Shown here piece after piece: positions 15,902 through 24,362 of a stretch of DNA of 64,000 bases; the stretch's first letter is position 1, and the number at the start of each line of letters is the position of its first letter. The position numbers and the translations under genes were made by a program. The stretch lies in contig NZ_BKZW01000001.1 in NCBI RefSeq assembly GCF_008974265.1, positions 2,170,001 through 2,234,000 of the forward strand, read 5' to 3'. The stretch comes from Dictyobacter vulcani. GTDB lineage: Bacteria > Chloroflexota > Ktedonobacteria > Ktedonobacterales > Ktedonobacteraceae. Below the pieces are notes generated by a model. That model was not told the origin of the DNA. It worked only from the letters and a program-made list of their open reading frames with translations, and ran no database searches.

Positions 15902-18166
15902 TTATCCCTTCCACCAGCGTAAACTTATCACCCACGGACAAGCCTGCTCTATACGGTAACGAAACTCCTCAGGACCACAGCCATGCGTAATCTGCAACCA
16001 ATCCTCCAGTCCGAGGGATTGTTCCCAGAGCAAATAATCCTCAAAAAGTTGACGATTCAGAAATATCAGCAGGATCTCTTTGATCTGTCCATCGCTCAGA
16101 CCTTGTTCCTGCACCAGGTTCCCATAGTTGATCATCGGATTACTCTTGAAGGCCTGAAAAATATCTGGCAGCAATACTTCGGGCAGCAGTGGCACCGAGC
16201 TACCGCTCCGGTTGGCCTGGAGAATCCCATTATGTACCAGCGGAGCATTGACCAGATCATCCAGGGTAATCTGCTCTAGTTCGCTATCGCTCACTTTCTG
16301 GTACACCCAGTGCAACAGATAAGCGCGCTTGATCACACAGACTTTTCTAAACCAGTATTCGCTGATCGCCGGTACACCGCTGGACGCTGGCATAGCGGAC
16401 CTGGACTGAGCTGCAACCGGCGCCATCGCCATGGAAGGCTGGGAAAGAGAGGTGACCGGTGCCATCGAGAGTGATGGCGATGAGAGTGGACCCGATGGTG
16501 CGCTTAATTGCTGTGGTTGTTGCGCGGCCTGCCTCTGCCGGAACAATTGTTGCAGGTACGCTTTCTCGCGCTCGCTAAATAACAACAACTCGCTATACGG
16601 CGACCGGGCAATCGCTTCAAACGCACGCAACAACGCATTACTATCCTGCAAGCGCCAGGCATCCATCCATTGATGGGCCAGCATGACTAGCTGCTGCTCA
16701 TGCATGGATAAAAAGCTGAGATCGCGCCCCAATAGATCCGAGGTCATGGAAATCTGTTCGATGTTCTTACTGGCGATCGCATAGCGCAAGCCACGGCGGC
16801 TATATTCAAGCTGGACAGCCTGCTGGATGCGCTCCTCAGCACGGTTGGCGGCAATAAACTCGGAGGCATAGGGCAGGGGTTGCAGGGCATCATAAATCTG
16901 CACAATCGCGGCATCATCATTGACCCATAAAGCCTGGAGTAAGGCATCTTCCAACTGCACCTGTTGCTGACTCTTCACCACCACCACCATCGGCTGATTC
17001 CTGGAAAAGCTGGTGGCGGTCGAAGTGGCGGGTTCCTCCAGAGCTATACCCAGTCGCTGCAAAGTTTTACAGACAGACGCGGCACAATTTTCCCCCAGCA
17101 AGAATGGTGCATATTTCCGCCAGACCGGCGTAATCTTCTGGACTGCCAGCGGACTATTAATCTCGCGCCGCATGACTGCCAGCACTTCCCGTAACGCATC
17201 GGCAACGTCACGCGCCTGCCGCCATTGATCATCAGGAAAGACCACACCATCATGCGCAAGATCCTGGCCATCGCCATAATAAATCGCGGCCAGCTCTTTA
17301 TTTTGCTCCTGGACAGCCTGGAGAAAGGCCGTCTTACGCCGGGCGCGCATCTGGGCATGGTGGAGACTGGTCAATCCTAATGGCTCACCGATCTGCTCGG
17401 TATCCGCATGCAGCTTGACGAGCAGCGCGGTACAATCATCATCCACCATCGAAGAGGAAGCGCGGCAGGACGCGATAAAGTCCGGCCAGCTCGCCATTGT
17501 CTGTTCCGCCACCGCCTGAAAAGCGGAACGTGGATTCTCGCCAGGCCGCTCAGAGGCGCCAACGATCCAACGCGCCACGGCATCGGTCGCCAGCAAAATA
17601 CGATCGCCGGGCCGCAACAATAAATCTAACGCCATCCCCTTCTGGAAATGGCGATTAAAAACACCCGGCTTCGACGGCAGACTGATCGGCGGTCGATCGA
17701 AATCCGCCGCATTCACAATCGGAAAAGAAAAAACTTCCGCCGTAGCCGCCGGCTGCACAAAGATACAGCTATCCCCAAAGGCCAGCAACTTGGCCTGGAT
17801 AGCCTCTCCATCCAGTGGATGGGCTGAAAAAATACGCAAGGCTGCCAGCGTGGAAAAGCTTCCCTCATTCTGCATTTTCTGTAAAGCATTCCAGGGCAAC
17901 CCCTCCATACCTGGCAGCAATTTCTGAAAATGCTCCTGTGCCGCGCGCAACCACCATTCGACCTCGAAAGGATCATCGCTAAGCAAAGGGGTCGCTAAGA
18001 AATGATCGACGAGGTGCCTGGCCCAGATGTTGGAGAATAGCGTGGTACCAACCCCATCAGCGACCGTCAGCAGACCTTGGGAAAGGCTAAGCGCAAACGC
18101 ATCCTCGCAGGACTGATCATTGTGCTCTGATTTCCAGCATTGTAACCTGGTTACTTGTGCATACAT
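15902..18166 (-). CDS. PP2C-type protein phosphatase with helical repeats, TerY-P-type triad
   Basis: 754 aa. The N-terminal PP2C domain (about residues 1-255) has its metal-binding and core motifs: SCEDAFAL, TVADGVGTTLFS, GSFSTLAAL, ILLATDAVARWI and VDDDCTALLVK. It should remove phosphate from Ser/Thr, presumably on proteins modified by the adjacent kinase. The middle part holds helical repeats like those of the kinase (IYDALQPLPYASEFIA; FEAIARSPYSELLLFSERE), then a Ser/Pro/Met linker and a C-terminal all-alpha domain (about 615-754). The gene lies 35 bases after the vWA gene and three before the kinase. GTAGGAAA is a distant, weak RBS; the MYAQ start was chosen. Confidence 0.88.
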   Translation of the reverse strand: MYAQVTRLQCWKSEHNDQSCEDAFALSLSQGLLTVADGVGTTLFSNIWARHLVDHFLATPLLSDDPFEVEWWLRAAQEHFQKLLPGMEGLPWNALQKMQNEGSFSTLAALRIFSAHPLDGEAIQAKLLAFGDSCIFVQPAATAEVFSFPIVNAADFDRPPISLPSKPGVFNRHFQKGMALDLLLRPGDRILLATDAVARWIVGASERPGENPRSAFQAVAEQTMASWPDFIASCRASSSMVDDDCTALLVKLHADTEQIGEPLGLTSLHHAQMRARRKTAFLQAVQEQNKELAAIYYGDGQDLAHDGVVFPDDQWRQARDVADALREVLAVMRREINSPLAVQKITPVWRKYAPFLLGENCAASVCKTLQRLGIALEEPATSTATSFSRNQPMVVVVKSQQQVQLEDALLQALWVNDDAAIVQIYDALQPLPYASEFIAANRAEERIQQAVQLEYSRRGLRYAIASKNIEQISMTSDLLGRDLSFLSMHEQQLVMLAHQWMDAWRLQDSNALLRAFEAIARSPYSELLLFSEREKAYLQQLFRQRQAAQQPQQLSAPSGPLSSPSLSMAPVTSLSQPSMAMAPVAAQSRSAMPASSGVPAISEYWFRKVCVIKRAYLLHWVYQKVSDSELEQITLDDLVNAPLVHNGILQANRSGSSVPLLPEVLLPDIFQAFKSNPMINYGNLVQEQGLSDGQIKEILLIFLNRQLFEDYLLWEQSLGLEDWLQITHGCGPEEFRYRIEQACPWVISLRWWKG

Positions 18167-18201
18167 ACAAATTCAGTTTCCTACTCGTATTTTAGTAGTA
18201 T

Positions 18202-19089
18202 TTATTGACTGGCATTCAATTGTTGCGTGGCCGGGACACTGGCAAAGACAAACATCTGACGCACCGACGCGGCATCACCATTAAAGATCAAGCCACGCGC
18301 ACCCGGCTGTACTTCTCGTCCTAACAGAGACTGCAACTGCTGGCGACTATTCTCAGGAATCTCGCTCGACACCTCGAAGAGCAACTGCGCATAAGGATCA
18401 TCCGGTAGCGCCGCATTCGTGGCAGGATAAGCGATGGGGGCCAGATTATAATCGGTAATATGGACATTGAAAAACAGGGCCCGGCCATCATTTGTCGAGA
18501 TCTCACCAAGCTCTTGTGCCAGTGCCAGAGGATCGCCATCGCTGGCAACACCATCAGTCACATTAATAATAACGGGCGGATAGCTATCTGGATGACTGGC
18601 AGCCCATGCTTTTGCCAGATCTCGTGCCTGCTCCAGCGCCATACACATCGGAGTACCACCGCCAGCCTTCGCCTTCACCCAGACAGGGAACGGGACCGTG
18701 ATCTCGATCTCCTGACCGATATCATCAATCTCTGTACGTTTACGGCGCTCAATATCCAGTGGATTCATCTGCAACTCGGCCAGACTCACAAACGTGCGGC
18801 CAGCCAGATTGCCCTGCAGCACAGGCTCCACCGAGATCCCCTCATAGCCCAGCACCGCCACCTCAGCCCGTGGGCGCACCTCAGTCGTCCCATCCCGTTG
18901 AGCCACCGTATTCGCCACAATCAATTCATTTAGAAACCCATTCAGGACCGTCGCCACCATATCACATTTACGCCGCCCTGCTCCAGCCTGAGCCGCCCCG
19001 AACGCATCCGCCATCGAACCCGACTGATCCAACAAAAAAATCAAACAACCCGGACGTGAACCAGCCCAGACCTGTGTATATGTATTCAT
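18202..19089 (-). CDS. TerY-like von Willebrand factor A protein
   Basis: 295 aa. The vWA domain begins near residue 10 with a perfect MIDAS motif (LLDQSGSMADAF); a conserved Thr (GGGTPMCMAL) and Asp (VTDGVASDGD) complete the metal site. TerY-like proteins are cytoplasmic metal-dependent interaction modules found next to a PP2C phosphatase and a kinase, which is exactly the arrangement here. No signal peptide is seen. First gene of a four-gene operon from the promoter/operator at 19203-19247, with a 5' leader of about 120 bases. No TerC/TerD genes are present in the window, so the link to tellurite or stress response is only by family. Confidence 0.88.
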   Translation of the reverse strand: MNTYTQVWAGSRPGCLIFLLDQSGSMADAFGAAQAGAGRRKCDMVATVLNGFLNELIVANTVAQRDGTTEVRPRAEVAVLGYEGISVEPVLQGNLAGRTFVSLAELQMNPLDIERRKRTEIDDIGQEIEITVPFPVWVKAKAGGGTPMCMALEQARDLAKAWAASHPDSYPPVIINVTDGVASDGDPLALAQELGEISTNDGRALFFNVHITDYNLAPIAYPATNAALPDDPYAQLLFEVSSEIPENSRQQLQSLLGREVQPGARGLIFNGDAASVRQMFVFASVPATQQLNASQ

Positions 19090-19202
19090 AGCGTTAATAA
19101 AATCCCTCTCAAAAATACACCACTAGAATTTTTTAAGACCAACACCAGAATGAGAGTATCTGTAGTATACCTCTTATTTTCATGACTGGTATAATCAATT
19201 CA

Positions 19203-19247
19203 TGACTTTACAGTCATCAATTTACCTGACGGTCACCCAAATGTCAA
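19203..19247 (-). promoter_or_regulatory. Promoter with TetR-type operator, vWA-PP2C-kinase operon
   Basis: Minus strand: -35 TTGACA (19242-19247), 17-base spacer, -10 TAAATT (19219-19224), two bases, then TGACTGTAAAGTCA (19203-19216). Box sequences, spacing and operator position match the tetR promoter at 10837-10881, including the bases between the -10 box and the palindrome. It predicts control by the TetR protein encoded 8.5 kb away. Confidence 0.82.
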
Positions 19248-19290
19248 GTAGAGGCAGCGACCCATTCATTAAGAGGGGGGAAAATGCGGG

Positions 19291-19318
19291 GGCCAGATAT
19301 CAGCACTGATATCTGGCC
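19291..19318. terminator. Strong hairpin downstream of the LysM/CHAP gene
   Basis: A 12-13-bp perfect stem, GGCCAGATATCA/TGATATCTGGCC, lies 114 bases after the stop of the minus-strand gene at 19432. Only a short T run (TTTT) follows on the minus strand, so it may be a terminator or just an intergenic palindrome. Confidence 0.45.
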
Positions 19319-19431
19319 GTCATATTATGCATGGGGTCTTTAAACGTTATCACTAGCCCGTCTGTTAGTCTTCTTTAAATATTTGTAAGAAGCTTAAAGA
19401 AGGTAAGATCAAGCGGGTCACAAGCAATTAA

Positions 19432-20421
19432 TTACCGACTTACAAACGTGACGCCTGTCCCTACATGGAATGGCGTTGTTATGGCCACTCCAGGAGGACC
19501 TCCCCAGTTCATTGAACTGGCGAGCACCGTACCGTTATTGAGAATCTGTTCAACTACAGCCACATGTCCTGCACGGTTCGCGCCTTGCACGCCCCCGCCT
19601 AAGACTAGTATCGAGCCTTCCGTAGGAATGCTGGATACATGCCACCCATACTGTGAGGCACGATCGACCCATTGTCCAGCATTTGCGTTCATTGTCCACG
19701 GCACAACAACATTGTGCATTTGCAAGTAGCGCATCGCAGCCCACCATGTACATTGGCCATACGGGTATGCACTGGAGATCCTGACTCCCATCGCGAATGG
19801 AACAGCCAGGGCTCCAATACCCCTGCGGCCTCTCTGCAAACTTCCATTAAGAGGCAGGGACGACGGACCATATGGGACGGCCTGAAAATCCGGTGCCATT
19901 GGTTTATCACGTCTCTCTACACTCTTATGCTTCGCATGTTTCATCTGTACCAATGGGGCTGCCAATCTATGATGATGCCCCTTGAACGGATGCATAACGC
20001 TACTCATACCATCTGACGGTGAGCTCGGAATACAAATACGTTGGTTGGCGTATAGCGAATGGGGATTTTTCAGGCGATTATAGGCTGCGATACGCTGTTC
20101 GCTAAAACCATAATATGCAGCGATACTCGCCAGTATCTCCCTCCCAATAACAATGTGTGTGCGGTCAGCTTGTAAGCAAGCGACAATTGTCCGCGCGTGC
20201 GCAACCTCCACCTTCGCTCGCGACGTTACTCCAGTTAAGCCAAGTCCAAAGACGACGATAAAACAAGTACTCACTACAAAACTCACTACGCTATACCGCT
20301 GGAAGATTTTCCAGCATCGTGGTTGTGTTTGCAATGTATCCTCTTTCGAATATACAACTTGCAGACCCCCGCAAACGCCCCGTCTACCGCCGCAAGCGTG
20401 GCAATGTGAATTGCTTAACAC
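19432..20421 (-). CDS. Secreted/anchored LysM-CHAP peptidoglycan hydrolase
   Basis: About 329 aa. A Cys-rich N-terminus leads into one membrane segment (about residues 45-65). A LysM-like domain (ILASIAAYYGFSEQRIAAYN ... NQRICIP, about 95-135) for wall binding comes next, then a basic linker and a C-terminal CHAP domain (about 215-329) with catalytic Cys in YGQCTWWA and His in AGHVAVVE. CHAP enzymes cut peptidoglycan amide or cross-bridge bonds. It resembles the proteins at 57941 and 58934. The GTG at 20421 has no clear RBS; a TTG near 20334 with AGAGG five bases upstream would remove the Cys-rich leader and leave the membrane segment as a normal signal anchor. Confidence 0.82.
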   Translation of the reverse strand: MLSNSHCHACGGRRGVCGGLQVVYSKEDTLQTQPRCWKIFQRYSVVSFVVSTCFIVVFGLGLTGVTSRAKVEVAHARTIVACLQADRTHIVIGREILASIAAYYGFSEQRIAAYNRLKNPHSLYANQRICIPSSPSDGMSSVMHPFKGHHHRLAAPLVQMKHAKHKSVERRDKPMAPDFQAVPYGPSSLPLNGSLQRGRRGIGALAVPFAMGVRISSAYPYGQCTWWAAMRYLQMHNVVVPWTMNANAGQWVDRASQYGWHVSSIPTEGSILVLGGGVQGANRAGHVAVVEQILNNGTVLASSMNWGGPPGVAITTPFHVGTGVTFVSR

Positions 20422-20524
20422 CTACATTGATAATCACGGACGTATAGTTGCAATATACACTGCCGGTACGAATAACATATTGGCATTTATTATTCGTACC
20501 GGCAGGGTCCTTCCGTCATACGTC

Positions 20525-21640
20525 CTACAGAGGGTTTTGGCGGTCGATAAGTTCGGTGAGGAGGGTGGCATATTTCTGGCGGTCGAGCGGTAATTCGACG
20601 GGACTGTTGGTGTAGCTGGAGTAAATGCAGGCGTTGGCCAGTTCGAGGGCTATGATGCCCTGGGCTCCTCCGGAGGTGAAGGGGGTATTGGTGCGAATAG
20701 CGGTGTTGAAGGCTTGATAAACGGCGGCATGGTCACCGATCGGACTCTGGTCCAGGACGATGGGCAGTTCCTGGCTGGCAGGGCTGGCCATAGCTTTAGG
20801 ACAGGTGAGCACAAAATCAGCAATATCAGTTTCGAGACCACGGGCACTGAGTCGACCTGATTGGAGTTCGAGCTGTCCGTGGGTGCCGACGATCTTCAAG
20901 TACTCGGATTGATCGGCTTCAGCGGTACTGATATGCAGCGAGCCCAGCGCACCATCTGGCCATTCCAGGGCGGCCTCGACAGTATCCTCGGTCTCGATGG
21001 TGTGCAGGAAGCGCCGTGTCCAGGCAAACACGCGGGATGGCTGGCCGACCAGATGGCAGAGGAGGTCCAGTTGATGAGGAGCCTGATTCATCAGGACACC
21101 ACCACCTTCGCCTTTCCAGGTTCCACGCCAGCCGGCGGACTGATAGTAGCGCGCCGTACGCGTCCAGACGGCGGACATGGTGACATGCTGAATACGACCA
21201 ATCTGACCGGACTGAAGTAACTGCCGCGCCGCTCGAATCTCGGGGCGAAAACGCTGCTGAAAGATCACACCCAGGAGACGCTGAGCGTGCTCGGCAGCCT
21301 TCAACATCGCATCGGCCTCCGCCACCTGGACCGCCATTGGCTTCTCTACCAGTACATGGCTGCCCGCCTCTAAACAATCGATAGCGATGCGCGCATGGTA
21401 AGGATGGGGTGTCATCACCACCACCACATCGGGCCGGATCTCGGCCAGCAATTGCTGATGATCAACATAAAAAGGGCAATGCAGTTCATTCGCCCGCCGC
21501 TGACCCAGTTCAGGATTAATATCCGCCACCGCCACCACCGCCATATCCGCCAATCCCAGGGCGCTCCGATGCATATTGAACACACCCGCTCCGGCCCCAA
21601 CCAGCGCATAGCGCAATATAGTATTCTGCTCTGACTGCAT
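20525..21640 (-). CDS. Gfo/Idh/MocA-family NAD(P)-dependent oxidoreductase
   Basis: 371 aa. The N-terminal Rossmann fold (YALVGAGAGVFNMHRSALG; variant Gly-rich loop) is followed by VVVMTPHPYHARIAIDCLEAG and the family hallmark VLVEKPMAV (about residues 95-103). The substrate domain carries GGGVLMNQAPHQLDLLCHLVG, with a His at the usual catalytic position. Such enzymes oxidise or reduce sugars, inositols or related alcohols; the substrate cannot be read. AAAGGAG lies ten bases before the ATG. It stands alone. Confidence 0.9.
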   Translation of the reverse strand: MQSEQNTILRYALVGAGAGVFNMHRSALGLADMAVVAVADINPELGQRRANELHCPFYVDHQQLLAEIRPDVVVVMTPHPYHARIAIDCLEAGSHVLVEKPMAVQVAEADAMLKAAEHAQRLLGVIFQQRFRPEIRAARQLLQSGQIGRIQHVTMSAVWTRTARYYQSAGWRGTWKGEGGGVLMNQAPHQLDLLCHLVGQPSRVFAWTRRFLHTIETEDTVEAALEWPDGALGSLHISTAEADQSEYLKIVGTHGQLELQSGRLSARGLETDIADFVLTCPKAMASPASQELPIVLDQSPIGDHAAVYQAFNTAIRTNTPFTSGGAQGIIALELANACIYSSYTNSPVELPLDRQKYATLLTELIDRQNPL

Positions 21641-21797
21641 AATATAAAAACTCCTTTATTTATATTATTCGGCCCACCATCCAATTGTGTGAGCAAGAAG
21701 GTACAACAAAGCCGCTCTCACCAATACACGAGTGAGTTTTTCAGCCCATAGAAAAACCAACTCCTCACGCTGATGACAGCGGCCCGAGCACCAGAAA

Positions 21798-22208
21798 CTA
21801 TAAACGTTTCTTACGCTTACCTAAAGTATCCTGTCCGGTCGGCTTCTGATCGAAGCTCACAGCATCCTTCAGATCAGGATCAGGCATAGGGCGCATAGGA
21901 CTGGAATCGCTGGGTTCGCCCGTCTCCTGATTATAGCCAATTTCAGTTACCTGCTCACGGCGAACGCGATTAAATGGACGCATGCCCGCAGGAGCCGGCA
22001 TTGAGGTTGGTCCGGGCTTGGATGTAGGCCAGCTCGGCCAATTCTGTGGCACAGCCGCTACCACAGGACGCTCCTGTGGAGCTGCAACCGCTACACTCGT
22101 AGCCCGTGGTGTCTCCTCAACCGTCTGAGGAGCTGGTTGTACACCAGCTTCAGGTGCCTTTGCCGTAGTCTGGCGTGCTTTATTTTTTGCTTTTTGATCC
22201 CGAGCCAT
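21798..22208 (-). CDS. Small basic low-complexity protein, unknown function
   Basis: 136 aa starting MARDQKAKNKARQ, rich in Pro, Ala and Lys, with no hydrophobic segment. Predicted to be disordered, ending in a basic LGKRKKRL tail. The ATG at 22208 was chosen because AAAGGAG lies five bases upstream; a longer frame to 22229 starts before that site. Basic termini at both ends suggest contact with nucleic acid or membrane, but this is only composition. No family recognised. Confidence 0.6.
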   Translation of the reverse strand: MARDQKAKNKARQTTAKAPEAGVQPAPQTVEETPRATSVAVAAPQERPVVAAVPQNWPSWPTSKPGPTSMPAPAGMRPFNRVRREQVTEIGYNQETGEPSDSSPMRPMPDPDLKDAVSFDQKPTGQDTLGKRKKRL

Positions 22209-22339
22209 AATTACTCCTTTATATAGCAATGTTTTTTATCTAGCGAACAAGAAAAAAAGAAGATAGCTTGATTTATTGTACACCCTTATAGCCATATATG
22301 CGATATCAATAATACAAACCGTAGCGGTAGCCTTCATGG

Positions 22340-22521
22340 CTAATACGTTTCACGTAAGCCTTTTTCTGGACGAGATTGACGAAAGCATCTAAGCCGATCA
22401 GAGGCCCAGTGACTTCAAAGGATCAAGAAAAGCGAACAGGTAGGTTCGACCCTTTGAGAAGGTGTTCCTTCACCGTCATGCTATCATTTCAGCCATTCAA
22501 TCCTTAAGTGAAACGTATTAG
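22340..22521. mobile_element. MITE-like element with 9-bp target duplication, inserted in a REP
   Basis: 182 bp with terminal inverted repeats CTAATACGTTTCAC(G/T)TAAG. It is flanked on both sides by CCTTCATGG (22331-22339 and 22522-22530), a 9-bp target duplication. Removing the element and one copy restores a REP-like GTAGCGGTAGCCTTCATGGC palindrome. The interior matches, inverted, both ends of the longer element at 38009-38358. It has no coding capacity. Confidence 0.85.
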
Positions 22522-22543
22522 CCTTCATGGCTGCGGAAGGGAC

Positions 22544-24085
22544 TCAGGCTCGGTGTAAAAAAGGGACGGCGTGACGGGCGTAAAAGTCGGCGTGCTCTTG
22601 CTGTAGCCAGTGTAAAGGGGACAATAAGATGGATGGGATTTTCAGCTCTACGGAGCGTTCAAGGGCGTGCAGGGCTTCTTCGTCCTGTCCCAGGTTGGCG
22701 GCGATCATGCCTTTCCAGAAGTAGGCATCCCAGCGATCAGGATCCAGGATCAGGGCATATTCCAGTTCTTGCAGTGCCAGCGTGTGCTGCTGATTCAGGA
22801 AATAGGCGACGGCACGGCATAAATAGGCCGCATATGAGGCTGGTTCAGCCGCTGCGATATGTTCCAGACGCACAGGCATGCCAACATCTGGTTGTAGCAA
22901 ACATAACTCAATCCATTGCGCCAGCCAGCCATGATTGGCATGCGATGAGTCCAGATGCCAGCTACGGCGACAATCCTTGCCCGCCTGACGAATATCGCGC
23001 AAGTAGAGATAGGCTTCTCCACGATTCGTATATGCACAGGCAAAATCGGGACGGACTTCAATCGCCCGGTTAAAGTCCTCGATCGCGTCCAGCGGCCGCT
23101 CCAGATAAAGATAGGTGGTCCCGCGACTGAAGCGGGCCAGCGCGTCATCAGGTTCATAGGCAAGGACCTGGCTATAATCATCCACGGCATCTTGATAACG
23201 TTTCAAGCGCAGATAGGCGTCCGCGCGATCATGATAGACAGATGTGAATGTAGGATTGAGGGAAAGAGCACGCGTATAATCAGCCAGCGCCTGTTGGGTG
23301 ACCAGCAGGCTATCATAAGCCAGACCGCGATTGTAATATACTATTGATAATGTAGGATCCAGGATCAGAGCATGATCAAAATCAGCAATCGCCTCGGTAT
23401 AAAGTTCCAGCAAACGATACGCCTCGCCACGGTTATTATAGGTATAAGCCATCTGCGGCTGGCTTTCAAGTGCCCGTTGATAATGCTCCAATGCCTGCTC
23501 GGGACGCCCGCTATCAGTATATGCTGCCCCCAGGCGATTCAGCAACACTACATCATCAGGCTTGAAACGCAGCGCCTGATAGAAATCCGCCACCGCCTCA
23601 TCAAAGCGCTTCTGGGCCGCGTAGGCCTGACCACGATTCCCATACGCGCCCAGACGGCCAGCCGCACGCGCATCCACTGAGATCGCACGATCCAGATTAA
23701 GGACGGCCGGTTCATACTCCTCCATCACAATATAGACCAATCCACGGCCAATCAAGGATTGAATATCCAGCGGATTGAGTGCCAGGGCAGTACTGAAATC
23801 ATAGATCGCGTGTCGATGATCCTGCAGTAAATAATAGGTGATGCCGCGCTGATAATAAGCCTGTCCATAGGTCGGCTGCGTGTCCAGCACACGCGAAAAA
23901 TCAGCCAGCGCACGTTGATACTCATGAAGATTGCGATATACCAGAGCACGATTATAGTAAGAAGAAGCCTCCTGCGGTTGCAAGAGAATAGCCTCGTTAA
24001 ATTCCGCCAGCGCACGTTGATAATCACCAGATATTGCATAGTCGGCCCCACGTTTATTATAGTCCGAAACGTCATCGGTGGTCAT
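22544..24085 (-). CDS. Tetratricopeptide-repeat protein
   Basis: 513 aa made almost wholly of TPR units, about twelve 34-residue repeats from residue 7 to 430 with the usual pattern (YNRGAAYxxxGDYxxALADFNxALxLxP). A less regular C-terminal part contains two more (LCRAVAYFLNQQHTLALQELEYAL; YFWKGMIAANLGQDEEALHAL). TPR arrays are protein-docking scaffolds. No signal peptide or enzyme domain is seen, so it is probably cytoplasmic. No partner gene is adjacent on the same strand. Confidence 0.92.
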   Translation of the reverse strand: MTTDDVSDYNKRGADYAISGDYQRALAEFNEAILLQPQEASSYYNRALVYRNLHEYQRALADFSRVLDTQPTYGQAYYQRGITYYLLQDHRHAIYDFSTALALNPLDIQSLIGRGLVYIVMEEYEPAVLNLDRAISVDARAAGRLGAYGNRGQAYAAQKRFDEAVADFYQALRFKPDDVVLLNRLGAAYTDSGRPEQALEHYQRALESQPQMAYTYNNRGEAYRLLELYTEAIADFDHALILDPTLSIVYYNRGLAYDSLLVTQQALADYTRALSLNPTFTSVYHDRADAYLRLKRYQDAVDDYSQVLAYEPDDALARFSRGTTYLYLERPLDAIEDFNRAIEVRPDFACAYTNRGEAYLYLRDIRQAGKDCRRSWHLDSSHANHGWLAQWIELCLLQPDVGMPVRLEHIAAAEPASYAAYLCRAVAYFLNQQHTLALQELEYALILDPDRWDAYFWKGMIAANLGQDEEALHALERSVELKIPSILLSPLHWLQQEHADFYARHAVPFLHRA

Positions 24086-24284
24086 CGCATCCGTCTCCTT
24101 TAACTCTCTAGTGTCTATGTATCCCCTGGGTGATATACGTATTACTAATAATGACGAATAGCGGATGTATTTCTATCATTGGATTAGAGAGTAATATGCC
24201 TTAGTTTATCAATGCAGAATAATCACATTATCAAATACTGCCAGCTAGAAGCAGAATAGCTTTCAAACAAGGAAATAATAAAGA

Positions 24285-24323
24285 ACCTGCCATCCAATAC
24301 GCGATAAGCGAAGGATAGCAGGT
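24285..24323. terminator. Probable terminator of the DHA2 transporter gene
   Basis: Stem ACCTGCCATCC/GGATAGCAGGT with one mismatch, 40 bases after the minus-strand stop at 24363, followed on that strand by a T-rich TTCTTTATTATTT. Confidence 0.5.
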
Positions 24324-24362
24324 CGAGTAGTAAAAAAGGATCAGTTTAGAGCCAGACGAGAC

